Origin: Psychrobacter sp. APC 3281
Lineage (GTDB): Bacteria > Pseudomonadota > Gammaproteobacteria > Pseudomonadales > Moraxellaceae
Direction of reading: 5' to 3'
Assembly (NCBI RefSeq): GCF_030407815.1
Contig: NZ_JASDCS010000012.1
Span: forward strand, 56,481-120,480
Length of the DNA: 64,000 bases
Below, piece after piece: positions 46,363-56,349 of this stretch (position 1 is its first letter; each line of letters starts with the position of its first letter). Made by a program: the position numbers and the translations under genes. The notes below the pieces were generated by a model. The model saw nothing but the letters and a program-made list of their open reading frames with translations. It had not been told where the DNA came from and did no database searches.

Positions 46363-47670
46363 TCAAGACATTAACTGCTGTACCAAGCTTGCGAGCACAC
46401 TTGTGGCAAAGCTACCCGTAGTCAAAGTAAAGTTTAACACCAGCGTCTGATCGTCCGACCATTCCCAGCTTAACGCCTCAAGCGGTAGGCGCAGCGCTCG
46501 TCTTTGCGCCTTAATATCGCGCTGCTCTAATCCAGTTGCTAGTTGCATGAGTAGGGGGCTGTGTTGTACTACCTCGGTCTCTAAATCTGCAGCGCTACCG
46601 ATGACTTTATCATTACCCGTACCCCATAGCACGGCAGTTGGATGAATATCACCGCTATCAATACGAGCATGCAACGTATCATCTAGTGTTTCACTAGTGA
46701 ATATCGATCCTGAGCCCTCTAAATTAAACACTTCACCTGCTAGGCCAGTATTCCAGCTGCCATTACGCACTCGCGCTGCCAATATCTCATTAAATATCAA
46801 GCTACGTGCAGCAGACAATTCCATCGTATTTTGCTCGCGCGGGGCACGCTTACGTTTGCTCTTTTTTGGTTGCGGGCGAGGCTCTCGCGGTGGACGAGCA
46901 AACAGTGATAAAGCTTCTCTGACGTTATTACCCTGACGACCAAAACGCTGTGGACCAAAATAATTGGGTACACCATTTTCACCAATGCGCGTTAGATGCT
47001 GCTCGACTGCCTCTTTTGCAGATAGTAGTTGCTCGGGTGATGCGTTACTTCCGTCATCAACATTTTCGTCACTAGCGCTCGAAAACTGGATATCACGTAA
47101 AGTAATAACAAACTGATTGGCACGGTGCGTACCGCGATTGAGTTTTTTATTGTGCCAGTGCTGCGCAAGGATAGTGACAGTCTCATTTTCGCCGATGTCC
47201 ACTGGTGCAAACTCAGTAGGTGGCAATTGTTTTTTTGGTATGCGCAAACTAAACCACTGGGTCGTCAACGCATGACGATCTTTCAACCCTGAGTAGCCAA
47301 CATCACGTAACGGAATGTCTGCCCACTCTGACAGTAGTTTCGCCAGATAAGTAGTATTCATGCCTGATTTTTCGATATGTAGCCATAAATGCTCACCTTC
47401 ACCAGTGAAGTCTAATGGCAATAGCTCATTAACGATAAAATCAGTCGCATTGGCTTTATAAGTCGCTTGCTGTATCGGCTGCAAACTTGGCTGTGGCAAA
47501 TTTTCAGTATTTGTAATAGTGGCAATATCAATATGAGCTAGGTCAATTTGCTCACTGGCTGTTTGGTCATTAGCTTTTTGGGCAACAGTTGTTCGATCAA
47601 GAGTAGCAGCTTGGCTATCTAAACTATCTTGAGAAATAGTGATTTCGTTTTGGTTGTCTTGAGAAGTCAT
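46363..47670 (-). CDS. truD: tRNA pseudouridine(13) synthase TruD
   Basis: TruD makes pseudouridine at tRNA position 13. The catalytic GYSGLKDRHALTTQWFS motif, NRGTHRANQFVITLR and GVPNYFGPQRFGRQGNNV are intact. The 435-residue protein has an ~60-residue Gln/Asp-rich N-terminal extension. A Pro/Arg/Lys-rich basic insertion (PREPRPQPKKSKRKRAPRE) follows the first half, perhaps for RNA contact. Confidence 0.94.
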   Translation of the reverse strand: MTSQDNQNEITISQDSLDSQAATLDRTTVAQKANDQTASEQIDLAHIDIATITNTENLPQPSLQPIQQATYKANATDFIVNELLPLDFTGEGEHLWLHIEKSGMNTTYLAKLLSEWADIPLRDVGYSGLKDRHALTTQWFSLRIPKKQLPPTEFAPVDIGENETVTILAQHWHNKKLNRGTHRANQFVITLRDIQFSSASDENVDDGSNASPEQLLSAKEAVEQHLTRIGENGVPNYFGPQRFGRQGNNVREALSLFARPPREPRPQPKKSKRKRAPREQNTMELSAARSLIFNEILAARVRNGSWNTGLAGEVFNLEGSGSIFTSETLDDTLHARIDSGDIHPTAVLWGTGNDKVIGSAADLETEVVQHSPLLMQLATGLEQRDIKAQRRALRLPLEALSWEWSDDQTLVLNFTLTTGSFATSVLASLVQQLMS

Positions 47671-47913
47671 AAGGTCGTCTTTTATTTTGTTTATTAATAA
47701 TGATTAGAAGTAAAAAGAGTGCGGAAAGCAAAGTCGCATAATTACGTTTTGCAACGCAGTAAACATACAAAAAAACATCGTGTGCGAGGCGCACTTGCTA
47801 CTATCAATGCATAGCATATTAAAAATAATAGGATAAGTTGAATTTGTCTGGTTGGTTACGGTCATTTTCAACCTGCTGTCATTAGACATCATTATAACTG
47901 TTAAGGAAGCATT

Positions 47914-49563
47914 ATGACCGACGCAACGATCAACACAGTCACCATCAGTAAAGAGGATATCCCAAGCGGTGGTATGAAATCATATAAGCAAGAGGACGAT
48001 AGTATCATTTTAATCACTCGCGATGACGATGAGTTCCGTGCATTCGATGGTAAGTGCCCACATGCTGGTGCAGACTTAGGTAATGGATTACGCTGTGGCA
48101 ATCGGGTAGTTTGTCCTTGGCATCATGCAACTTTTGATAGTCGCGATGGCTCACTATTAGAGCCGATAGCGACAAAAGGCTTGACCCAGTATGAGCTGAC
48201 TCATGATGGTGATAATCTGACAGTCGATACCTCAGCTCAGATAACGGGGCAGATCGAAAGTGATAAATTGACTGATACCCATACTATTATCGTTGGTGGT
48301 GGCGGTGCAGGATTTATGACAGCCGACCAGTTGCGTCAGGGTGGCTATGGCGGCAAGATTACGTTGATTAGTAAAGAGGATAAAGCTCCTTACAACCGAC
48401 CTTTATTATCCAAAGCGTTTTTGGCAGGTAAGATGGACGAGGATAAGCTGCTATTGGGCGGTGCCAATTGGGCGGATAATAACAATATTGAGTTACGCCT
48501 CAACCAAACGGTTAGCGAAGTGCTACCCAATGAAGCGACTGTCGTCATCGAAGATGATGATGGCAACAGCGAGCGACAAACCGCAGACTTCTTGGTCGTC
48601 GCCACTGGTGCTAAACCAAACTTACCACCTATCAAAGGTGCTGAGATAGATGGCGTATATACGCTACGTAGCATGAGTGATGCCAAATTAATTAAAGCGG
48701 CCAGTCATGACCAGCGTGTGGTGATCATCGGTACAGGTTTTATCGGTATGGAGACCGCTTCGACATTAGCGCAAGCAGGCACGACAGCTTCTATTACAGT
48801 GATTGGGCAAGGTAGCCGTGTGATGGGCAATATTGTCTCTGAAACGGTGAGTAACGCCTTAATTAAGTTACATAAAGAGAAGGGCATCAATTTTGTGTTT
48901 GATGCAACCGTCAATGAAATTACTAAGGTTGACCGTCAAGTGGACAAGGATGAAGATAACAATAATCAGGCTTTCTCAAATGTAGGCGGTGTCACGCTGG
49001 CGAATGGTGAGCATATTGATGCCGATATCGTGATATTGGGTACTGGCGTGTCTCCACGTACAGAGATATTGAGCGAAGTTAACGATCCAGATGGTGTACA
49101 AGTCGATGCGCATCTACAGCTGCGCGATGGCGTCTACGCGCTAGGTGATATTGCAAAAGCCAGCAATAAAATGGGTCGCATGCGTATCGAGCATTGGCGC
49201 GTGGCGCTGCAGCATGGCATGGTCACAGCTGCTGCAATCCTAAGTGACGACAGTGTTGACTCATTAGAAGCGCGTATTCCGTTCTTTTGGACCATGCAAT
49301 ATGGCAAGAGCCTACGCTATAGCGGTCATGCCGCGACACCAGATCACAATATCCTATTTGGTACGCCAGATACGCATGATTATATCGAATACTACTTCGA
49401 TGATGAAGGCGAGGATACACGGGCTAGTGCGGCAAGTACGCTTGGACGTGATAAAGAGTTGGTTGCCTTCTCCGAGCTATTACGCCGTGGTCATGCACCG
49501 ACGCGCGCGCAGCTTAATGCAGGTCTTGATATTATTGAGCAAGCCCATGCATTATCGCCCTAG
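47914..49563 (+). CDS. Rieske-domain FAD/NAD(P)-dependent oxidoreductase (AIFL type)
   Basis: An N-terminal Rieske [2Fe-2S] domain (C48-x-H50 and C67-x2-H70, in KCPHAGADLG and VCPWHH) is fused to a pyridine-nucleotide FAD oxidoreductase beginning IIVGGGGAGFMTADQLRQGG. The second nucleotide site is RVVIIGTGFIGMETASTL. This AIFL-like fusion resembles ferredoxin reductases of oxygenase systems, but the partner enzyme is not nearby and no substrate can be inferred. AAGGAAG precedes the ATG. Confidence 0.85.
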   Translation: MTDATINTVTISKEDIPSGGMKSYKQEDDSIILITRDDDEFRAFDGKCPHAGADLGNGLRCGNRVVCPWHHATFDSRDGSLLEPIATKGLTQYELTHDGDNLTVDTSAQITGQIESDKLTDTHTIIVGGGGAGFMTADQLRQGGYGGKITLISKEDKAPYNRPLLSKAFLAGKMDEDKLLLGGANWADNNNIELRLNQTVSEVLPNEATVVIEDDDGNSERQTADFLVVATGAKPNLPPIKGAEIDGVYTLRSMSDAKLIKAASHDQRVVIIGTGFIGMETASTLAQAGTTASITVIGQGSRVMGNIVSETVSNALIKLHKEKGINFVFDATVNEITKVDRQVDKDEDNNNQAFSNVGGVTLANGEHIDADIVILGTGVSPRTEILSEVNDPDGVQVDAHLQLRDGVYALGDIAKASNKMGRMRIEHWRVALQHGMVTAAAILSDDSVDSLEARIPFFWTMQYGKSLRYSGHAATPDHNILFGTPDTHDYIEYYFDDEGEDTRASAASTLGRDKELVAFSELLRRGHAPTRAQLNAGLDIIEQAHALSP

Positions 49564-49928
49564 TACTATCAAGCAATAATTATTAGTATCTGGGGCATGT
49601 CACAATTAGCATATGAATACATTTAGTGGTCTTAAAATGGCTAAATTTTGCTAAACATCGTCAGAAATCTTGCAAATATGTTCATATTAACGGCAATTTC
49701 TTCCTCGTTTATCTACAACTTTTCTCATTTTAAGCCGCACAATCTAAGTAATGACATATCCCTAGACTGGCTTAGTGATCTAAGTCAGTTTTTTTATAGT
49801 TAAATCTATATAGATCTGCTACATCGTCATCCTTGTTAAGTATACTAATGTATCACTTGCATTCGGTTTTCTTGTATCGAAATTATTTGAATGCAACTAT
49901 ACATAGATAGAAAAGGAAAAATTATAAT
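49564..49928. other. Intergenic region with a plus-strand terminator
   Basis: In this 365-bp gap CTGGCTTAG (49767-49775) and CTAAGTCAG (49780-49788) form a stem with one mismatch, followed by TTTTTTT (49789-49795). It is a likely terminator of the oxidoreductase gene about 200 bp away. No gene is seen, and the rest is A+T-rich. Confidence 0.55.
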
Positions 49929-50552
49929 ATGAGCGAAAATAATATAAATAACAGTAATATAAAAACAGACCATTTTGATAAAGAGTCGGTATTTTTGCGT
50001 GAAGCGACATTAGAGGATATTGGCGCACTTGAGCAGTTATTGAATTGCTGCTATCGCGAGACAGCAGGCTGGACCAATGAGGCCGATTTGATCGGTGGTA
50101 TTCGAACCACACCAGCGGAGCTTGCTGCTGTAATCAATGATCCTAATCACTATTACTTTGTCTATCCGAAAACCACAACGGGCGACCGTGATGGAGAAGA
50201 AACGGGTGAAATACTTGGCTGTATCGCTGTCGATATCAAAACTGATGCTGTCTCAAATAAGAAAGCCTATATCGGCATGTTTGCGGTACATCCTATGCTA
50301 CAAGGGAAGGGTGTTGGGAACGTGATTTTACAAGCGGCTGAGACCTTTGCAGATCGTCATTTACAGTCACTGAATCAGCCTAGCCGTCTGACCATGTCTA
50401 TACTAAGTCATCGTCCTGAGCTTTTGGCTTACTATCAGCGCCGTGGTTATCAGTTCAATGGTAATAAAATGCCATTTCCAAATGATGGCAATAATGGCGA
50501 GCCAAAGCGTGATGATTTAGAGCTATTAGAACTTGAAAAAATCGTTAGCTAA
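49929..50552 (+). CDS. GNAT family N-acetyltransferase
   Basis: The 207-residue protein has the acetyl-CoA motif A as MFAVHPMLQGKGVGNVIL and the fold's ordering (FLREATLEDIGALEQLLN at the start and LAYYQRRGYQFNG near the end). The substrate cannot be predicted. AAGGAAAA lies upstream. It is separate from its neighbours. Confidence 0.85.
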   Translation: MSENNINNSNIKTDHFDKESVFLREATLEDIGALEQLLNCCYRETAGWTNEADLIGGIRTTPAELAAVINDPNHYYFVYPKTTTGDRDGEETGEILGCIAVDIKTDAVSNKKAYIGMFAVHPMLQGKGVGNVILQAAETFADRHLQSLNQPSRLTMSILSHRPELLAYYQRRGYQFNGNKMPFPNDGNNGEPKRDDLELLELEKIVS

Positions 50553-50596
50553 TCAAGTTGGCCTAGTAAAAAACACTAAAAAATATTCTATCTCGC

Positions 50597-50809
50597 TCAA
50601 CCCCAAAAATGTCCAAAGGTCATAAATAGTCCAATACTCAGCAGCATAAATGCCACAATGATTAGGCGCTTGAACCAGTTAAATGCTGGCAAGCGCGTGG
50701 CATTATCATCTGACATCAGATAAGCGAACAAAAATAATAGGCTTGCTGCCAAGGTCATGATGCCAAGCCCAATCGGTAATATAAATAGATACACTTGCCA
50801 CACAGTCAT
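50597..50809 (-). CDS. Small two-helix membrane protein, unknown
   Basis: The 70-residue protein has two hydrophobic helices (about 6-32 and 48-66) joined by a short polar loop (SDDNATRLPAFNWFKR). No family is recognised. It converges on the GNAT gene. Confidence 0.5.
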   Translation of the reverse strand: MTVWQVYLFILPIGLGIMTLAASLLFLFAYLMSDDNATRLPAFNWFKRLIIVAFMLLSIGLFMTFGHFWG

Positions 50810-50990
50810 CTCTCAACGGTCAGTATTAAGCGCATCATAACAGCATCGGGATTGCGCTGTCAGTATGCCTTGCTTTAAATTTTCCAATACAAATAATGAT
50901 TAGAAACATACAGTAATCATCAGGACGATATAAAAGTAATGAGCCAGCTTTAGACCTAGGAAGCTATATGCTTACGCCATGACTGACAAT

Positions 50991-51021
50991 AAAAAAGGAC
51001 GCCCAAATGGCATCCTTTTTT
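50991..51021 (-). terminator. Terminator after gor
   Basis: AAAAAAGGACGCC (50991-51003) and GGCATCCTTTTTT (51009-51021) pair with one mismatch. It is 40 bp past the gor stop on the minus strand and is roughly symmetric. Confidence 0.75.
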
Positions 51022-51060
51022 ATCATAGCTAAGACTTAAGAGTAATATTGTCCAGTGAGT

Positions 51061-52425
51061 CTAACGCATCGTCACAAACTCTTCTGAGCCAGTTGGATGA
51101 ATGGCAACGGTATTATCAAAGTCAGCCTTGGTCGCACCCATTTTAATCGCAACAGCAAAGCCCTGAATCATCTCATCGACGCCAAAACCAATACCATGCA
51201 GGCCAATGACTTTTTCGTCATCGCCCAGGCATACTAGCTTCATGGTGCATTTTTGACGATGCTGAGTGACCGCGCTATACATATCGGTAAAGCTTGAGGT
51301 ATAACACTTGATGTTTTCTTTGCCGTAGCGTTCTACAGCGTCGATTTCAGACAGTCCAATCGTACCGATAGCCGGATGAGTAAAGATTACGGTCGGTATC
51401 AACGAGTAGTCCAAATGCTCATTAGGTTTGTTGTTAAACAAACGCTCTGATAAACGGCGACCTGCGGCAATCGCTACAGGCGTTAGATCTACGCTATTTT
51501 CGATAATATCGCCGACTGCATAAATACCATCGACATTGGTGTTTTGGAATTTATCGACTTTGATTTTACCAGTCTCGGTTGTCTCGACCCCTGTCACTTG
51601 CAGATTGATTCCATCAGTCGATGGCGCGCGACCAATCGCCCAGATCAAGCAGTCAACAGTGTCGATACAGTCTTCACCGCCATCGTTGGTGGTCAAATCG
51701 AGGCTGTCATCGTCATTTTTATTGACTTCACTGATCACCGTATTGGTGTGTAACTTAATGCCAGCTTGTTCCATTTCTATCAGCAAAGTCTCTACGATAG
51801 TATGGTCAAACGTACGTAGTGGCGAGTGTTTGCGCACATACAAATGCACTTCGGCACCCAGACTGTTTAACACGCCTGCGATCTCGACAGCGATATATCC
51901 TGCACCTACAATCGCCACACGTTTTGGCAAATGATTCAACGCAAAGAATCCATCAGAGTCGATGCCGTATTCTGCGCCTTTGATATCTGGCTGAATAGGA
52001 TGACCGCCCGTAGCAATCAAAATATGGTCTGCGGTAATCAGCTCGCCATTTACTTCTACGGTATTGGTATCGACAAACTTAGCAAAGCCTTTGATCACTT
52101 CGACGCCGTTTTTGGCCAAGTTATTGTCATAAGCGCGGTGAATGTTTTCGATATATTGTTGACGGCTCTGTACCAGCTTTTGGAAGTCAAAACCTTTAAC
52201 GTCGACATCAAAACCATAGTCTGGTGCATATTTATGGATGGCTTCAGCCACTTGCGCGCCATACCACATTACTTTTTTGGGCACACAGCCCAAATTCACA
52301 CAAGTGCCGCCCAATTGATTGGCTTCGATAATGGCGCATTTTTTACCATAGCTGGCTGCACGGTTGAGTGACGCGATACCGCCGCTACCGCCGCCAATAG
52401 AGATATAGTCATAATGTTTGGTCAT
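51061..52425 (-). CDS. gorA: Glutathione-disulfide reductase
   Basis: GorA reduces GSSG with NADPH. The FAD-binding [17 protein letters not shown], the redox disulfide [15 protein letters not shown], the NADPH-binding [20 protein letters not shown] and the C-terminal [12 protein letters not shown] with the active-site His are present. The length of 454 residues is normal. Arg residues in the NADP-preferring loop (VRKHSPLR) support NADPH use. Glutathione-linked genes fghA and the KefC-like antiporter are elsewhere in this window. Confidence 0.96.
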   Translation of the reverse strand: MTKHYDYISIGGGSGGIASLNRAASYGKKCAIIEANQLGGTCVNLGCVPKKVMWYGAQVAEAIHKYAPDYGFDVDVKGFDFQKLVQSRQQYIENIHRAYDNNLAKNGVEVIKGFAKFVDTNTVEVNGELITADHILIATGGHPIQPDIKGAEYGIDSDGFFALNHLPKRVAIVGAGYIAVEIAGVLNSLGAEVHLYVRKHSPLRTFDHTIVETLLIEMEQAGIKLHTNTVISEVNKNDDDSLDLTTNDGGEDCIDTVDCLIWAIGRAPSTDGINLQVTGVETTETGKIKVDKFQNTNVDGIYAVGDIIENSVDLTPVAIAAGRRLSERLFNNKPNEHLDYSLIPTVIFTHPAIGTIGLSEIDAVERYGKENIKCYTSSFTDMYSAVTQHRQKCTMKLVCLGDDEKVIGLHGIGFGVDEMIQGFAVAIKMGATKADFDNTVAIHPTGSEEFVTMR

Positions 52426-52599
52426 AATACGGTCTCTTTATTAAGTTGTTATTAGTGCTGTTTCTGACTCTACTGTAATGGGTCTTATCATCCATCTTAC
52501 AAGTTTTTTATGGTTAGCGTGTGTTGAATCGCTTGAGTATAAACGGTGGTTGGTTAAGAAAAGCCCAACATTTAGATATTTAAATCTACTCAAACCCAT

Positions 52600-53052
52600 T
52601 TATACAATAGGACGACGTCTATAAAATAACAGCCCCGGAATAGACAAGCCAAGTACCAATCCTGAGGTCACAAACAGCGCTTCAAACAAGTACACCATCA
52701 TTTGGCTAAATAACTCATCTGAAAAGCCGAAATAACCAATCTGTACCATGCTGACCATCGCCTTATAAGCGGCGATACCGGGCATCATACAGATGACGCT
52801 AGGCGAGATAAGCGCTTTGGGTGGCAGAGTATATTTCTTAGAAAAATACACACCCAAAAAGCTGGCAAGCATCGCCCCAAAAAAGCTAGCAACCACGATA
52901 TGAATGTGCTGATAAACCAGCGCTGTTTTTAGACCAAAGCCAAACGCGGTCATCAGTAAACACGGCAATATATAGCGTTTGGGTACGCTAAACATCAGCG
53001 TCCAACCAAGGGTGATGATACAAGACAGTATGACGGTCTCAATAAACCACAT
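52600..53052 (-). CDS. yjjB: YjjB-like threonine/serine exporter family subunit
   Basis: The 150-residue protein has about four hydrophobic helices and matches the YjjB/ThrE-C (DUF3815) family. The E. coli YjjP-YjjB pair exports succinate; ThrE homologues export threonine/serine. The start at 53052 (MWFIETVIL) is chosen over an upstream frame because it lies one base after the yjjP stop, giving a tight two-gene operon. A longer frame to 53166 would overlap yjjP by over 100 bp. Confidence 0.85.
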   Translation of the reverse strand: MWFIETVILSCIITLGWTLMFSVPKRYILPCLLMTAFGFGLKTALVYQHIHIVVASFFGAMLASFLGVYFSKKYTLPPKALISPSVICMMPGIAAYKAMVSMVQIGYFGFSDELFSQMMVYLFEALFVTSGLVLGLSIPGLLFYRRRPIV

Positions 53053-53053
53053 C

Positions 53054-53842
53054 TTAAAACCCCCAGTGCTGTATGCGAAGTAAAACCAGCGCCATGACGA
53101 TGCCAACGCACGCGGATAAGGTGAGCATATAGGTAAAGACCGCACGCCCAACGCCAATATTGACATAGCCTTTTAGAATATCGGACAAAGAGTTAATCAA
53201 CGGAAAACTGGGCACCAATAGCAGTACGCTGGAGGCCACGGCAATATCGGCATTATTGCCAATATCAAAATAATAAGTCGTCGCCCCAATCAGTGAGGCA
53301 ATAAAAGCCGTCACAATGACGGTGATAAAAGGGTTAAAGTGGTGCTTGGACAAATAGATACGGGTAAACATCGCTACCATGCCAGCGATAAATGTCACCG
53401 CCGTAATCGACCAACTACCGCCATTCAAGTAAGCAAATGCGGCACAAGATGCGCCAACAAACACGCTTACTAACCATGTTGGATATACGGTCTTATCCAG
53501 CTCATCAAAGGCAAGGGTAGTGCGGTCAATCAAGTCATTATGATCGACAGTGGCTTCGGTTTTATTGACGATTTGCTGGATTTGTACCAATAAATTGACA
53601 TTGATGCTCTGATTGATCGTATCTCTGGTAGTGGTGATACAGCGCTCGTCACAGATAGTCGTCAGGGTGATGGCGTTAAAGTTCAGTGAACATTCGACGC
53701 TGTTCATTCCCAAGGCAAGCCCCAAGCGTTTGGATAAGTCCACCACCACGGCAGACTCAGCGCCATACTGCATAAGGAGTAATCCGCAGCGCACGCATAG
53801 TCGGGTAATGCGCTGCTGCTTTACGTAGCTGATAGAGGTCAT
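53054..53842 (-). CDS. yjjP: YjjP-like threonine/serine exporter family subunit
   Basis: The protein matches YjjP/ThrE-N (DUF1212): QQRITRLCVRCGLLLMQYGAESAVVVDL at the N-terminus, then LLLVPSFPLINSLSDILKG and the terminal LSACVGIVMALVLL. The start at 53842 (MTSISYVKQQ) aligns with the E. coli YjjP N-terminus and gives 262 residues; an earlier ATG at 53857 is possible. It is the partner of yjjB. Confidence 0.87.
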   Translation of the reverse strand: MTSISYVKQQRITRLCVRCGLLLMQYGAESAVVVDLSKRLGLALGMNSVECSLNFNAITLTTICDERCITTTRDTINQSINVNLLVQIQQIVNKTEATVDHNDLIDRTTLAFDELDKTVYPTWLVSVFVGASCAAFAYLNGGSWSITAVTFIAGMVAMFTRIYLSKHHFNPFITVIVTAFIASLIGATTYYFDIGNNADIAVASSVLLLVPSFPLINSLSDILKGYVNIGVGRAVFTYMLTLSACVGIVMALVLLRIQHWGF

Positions 53843-53934
53843 GGGTGAGATACGCATGTTGGTTGGTATTGATACGCTATTATAAAGGGTCTGGGAGTGG
53901 ATATGGTAGCGATACGAATATAGCAAGGTAACAA

Positions 53935-54041
53935 TATAGTCAATCTTCTATAAAAGAGTGACAGCGTTAACCTCGTTTGAAGTATCACAGTCACCTCTAC
54001 ACTCGGTTGCCTTGTATCTCTTTTAAACTGAATCAACGATA
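53935..54041 (+). mobile_element. 107-bp MITE-like element, copy 2
   Basis: Terminal repeats at 53935-53958 (TATAGTCAATC...TAAAAGAG) and 54041-54018 (TATCGTTGATTC...TAAAAGAG) frame a 59-bp interior that shares GAAGTATCACAG with copies 1 and 3. About 9 of 59 interior positions differ from copy 1. It occupies the divergent spacer between yjjP and the DUF503 gene. Confidence 0.8.
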
Positions 54042-54106
54042 GCGTCACTCACAGTGCTGATTTGCTACTATTATAAAGCGTAAACCCCTATCGCAAGGAG
54101 CATAAA

Positions 54107-54388
54107 ATGCATATCGCTATTTTGACTTTGACGTTCTCATTGCCCGGCTGTAGCTCGCTAAAAGAAAAACGCCACCGTATGGGCGGCTTGCACGCGCGCT
54201 TTGGCAATGTGCCAAGCGTCGCAGTTTGTGAGAGTGGTGAGCGCGATCGGCATGACGCCAGCGAGTGGACGTTTGTGATCGTTGGACTGTCAAAACGTGA
54301 AGTCGAGTCGCAATGTAGTCAAATTGAGGAAAAGCTAGAACGTACGGTAGATGCAAGGGTGATGAATGTTGAAAGAGAGTTTGTTTAA
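54107..54388 (+). CDS. DUF503 (YlxP-like) family protein
   Basis: The 93-residue protein has the family signature MHIAILTLTFSLPGCSSLKEKRHRM and VGLSKREVESQCSQIEEKLER. DUF503 proteins such as YlxP are often near ribosome-related genes, but not here. AAGGAG lies upstream of the ATG. The function is unknown. Confidence 0.85.
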   Translation: MHIAILTLTFSLPGCSSLKEKRHRMGGLHARFGNVPSVAVCESGERDRHDASEWTFVIVGLSKREVESQCSQIEEKLERTVDARVMNVEREFV

Positions 54389-54456
54389 GTTGGCTTTATA
54401 CCTGTAGAGACTTTTTTCTAGGTAACTATTTTAGTCAAAAGCTATAATAACTATGA

Positions 54457-56223
54457 CTAGAACAGGTTTTTTGTTAAATTATCAGTACTACTCAACCACA
54501 TTTTGATAGGGGCTTCACTCTCTGGACTTACACTTATTTTTTCATTCAAAAGCTCTATTATCCACTGTCTTACTTTTTCTTTTTTCCCCCCAAGCTTATT
54601 GAGTACGGGATGTAGTAAAATAGAATGAATGAACTGTCTACGATATCTTTCATTATCAATTTCTGTCCAAATCATATCTCTTAGAATAACTTTGTCAACG
54701 AGTTTAAGAGTATGTATGTCGTCGTCATTTGCAATTCTTTTATCATAGAATCGCAAAAAAATATAAGAAATAGTGTTGGTATTAGCATTAGTTGGACTAT
54801 AGTTTTCTAGAGCTTCTAGAACAAAATCATAAAATCGTTCATAAGGCTCTATACTAAATGCATACCAATCGTTTATAGATGGCTTTGACTGTGATGAGTT
54901 GATTTTCTGTTTGATAAAAATTTTAACGTGATCATGTAATTTGTCAGATAAGTCCTTCCTTTTACATGCTTCAAGAATGTCACAATATAAACTCAAGTTG
55001 TCTAATTGTGCTGGGTTTATTCTACTACAAGCTACATAGTAAAGACGTTCAGGAAATTTGTGTTCTAATTTTAAACTTTGATACTCATAAATAACCTGCG
55101 TGTGTAGTCTTTCATCCCTTAGAATATTTTCATTTATTATATCTTTTTCAATACAATTTTGAGCTATTTCAGAATCAAGTTCGAGGTTTTTAATTATATT
55201 GATAATTAACTTACCCCAATTTGCTATCAAGAAATCTTGATAAAAGTCTTGAAGAACAGCACGTACTTTTCTTAAAATATCGACTTCTTCTTTCTTTCCC
55301 TCTGGAGTTTCCCCAATAATAAGGAAATTATCAGAATGTATACTATTATTTTCATCAAAAATTTTGACGAAAGTATCGAAACTTATATTTTCATCAAGTC
55401 TATATGGTATGTCGTGGGCAAGTGTAATGATTAGAAGGGATTGTAGTATTTGACGTTTACTTTCAAGTGATAAATTCGGATCTACATTTTCAAGAATATA
55501 ACTAAACATTTTATGAACACGTTGATAGAAACGTAAATTCTTAATTTCTAATGCCTTGTAAAATTTCTCATAAATAGGAAATAATTCATAGTTTTTGACT
55601 ATATCATCTTTAATAATGGATAAGGAATCATCTAAAACTAATAATTCATCAAACACCTTTTCTTTATGCTTGTTGAAATAGTCTTTATCTTCTGATTGAT
55701 CACTGTGTAATATCATGACAACTTGGCACTTACGCTCATTTTTAAGATAATTCACCAATCCCATTATTTCTGACATCGATAAGCTATCTGATCTCCTTTC
55801 TATATCATCTAAGCAAACTAACGTATTTTTAAGATGTGAAAAAACTACGCTAGTAATAATATTATTACCAAGATTTAGTCCTATGCGTACATCAGAAGTA
55901 GTTCCAATACTGCTACCTGTGAGGGATGATAGAACCTTTTTAGTAGGTTTGAGAATGTCTTTTTTCCATATACTCCCATTAGCGCCAACTGATTTGTGCA
56001 CTTCTATAGCAATTGCAGATTTAAGATTTGCTAGTGAATCCAAACCAAACAAAGAAACATAGGCATACTTCTTACCAGAAAATGCTTTTTCATTATTATT
56101 ACGAAGTTCTTTCCATAAGTGTGTTTTGCCGATACCCCATTCGCCAGTCAGCGCGATAGCAAAAGGATTGTTATTATCAACTAGTTCTAAAATTCGACTA
56201 TCGATATTTACTGCATTTGCCAT
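54457..56223 (-). CDS. KAP-type P-loop NTPase, A+T-rich, possible defence protein
   Basis: The 588-residue protein has Walker A GEWGIGKT at residues 27-34 and Walker B LVCLDDIE at 135-142, a KAP-family arrangement. The segment CQVVMILHSDQSED follows. The remaining ~400 residues are helical without a recognisable domain, membrane segment or zinc motif. The gene is strikingly A+T-rich (sampled lines about 27-32% G+C against about 50% in the adjacent uvrA), with no operon partner. AAGGTAAC precedes the ATG. KAP NTPases occur in several phage-defence genes; that role here is inference. Confidence 0.75.
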   Translation of the reverse strand: MANAVNIDSRILELVDNNNPFAIALTGEWGIGKTHLWKELRNNNEKAFSGKKYAYVSLFGLDSLANLKSAIAIEVHKSVGANGSIWKKDILKPTKKVLSSLTGSSIGTTSDVRIGLNLGNNIITSVVFSHLKNTLVCLDDIERRSDSLSMSEIMGLVNYLKNERKCQVVMILHSDQSEDKDYFNKHKEKVFDELLVLDDSLSIIKDDIVKNYELFPIYEKFYKALEIKNLRFYQRVHKMFSYILENVDPNLSLESKRQILQSLLIITLAHDIPYRLDENISFDTFVKIFDENNSIHSDNFLIIGETPEGKKEEVDILRKVRAVLQDFYQDFLIANWGKLIINIIKNLELDSEIAQNCIEKDIINENILRDERLHTQVIYEYQSLKLEHKFPERLYYVACSRINPAQLDNLSLYCDILEACKRKDLSDKLHDHVKIFIKQKINSSQSKPSINDWYAFSIEPYERFYDFVLEALENYSPTNANTNTISYIFLRFYDKRIANDDDIHTLKLVDKVILRDMIWTEIDNERYRRQFIHSILLHPVLNKLGGKKEKVRQWIIELLNEKISVSPESEAPIKMWLSSTDNLTKNLF

Positions 56224-56293
56224 TGCTAGTTACCTTACAGATGTTCTTAAATTGATAATGATATTAACACCAAACTCTAAATTCTACCCAACA

Positions 56294-56323
56294 AAAAGGC
56301 CACTCCCGAAAGAGTGGCCTTTT
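56294..56323 (-). terminator. Terminator of the small lipoprotein gene
   Basis: AAAAGGCCACTC (56294-56305) pairs with GAGTGGCCTTTT (56312-56323). The minus-strand T-tract comes from AACAAAAA upstream. A near-duplicate hairpin lies 590 bp further on. Confidence 0.85.
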
Positions 56324-56349
56324 ATCAACGATTATCTAAAAAGTATTAG

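Noticed and set aside
52600..53166. Long version of yjjB starting at 53166
   Set aside because: It would overlap yjjP by 113 bp; the start at 53052 has a family-like N-terminus and follows yjjP by one base.
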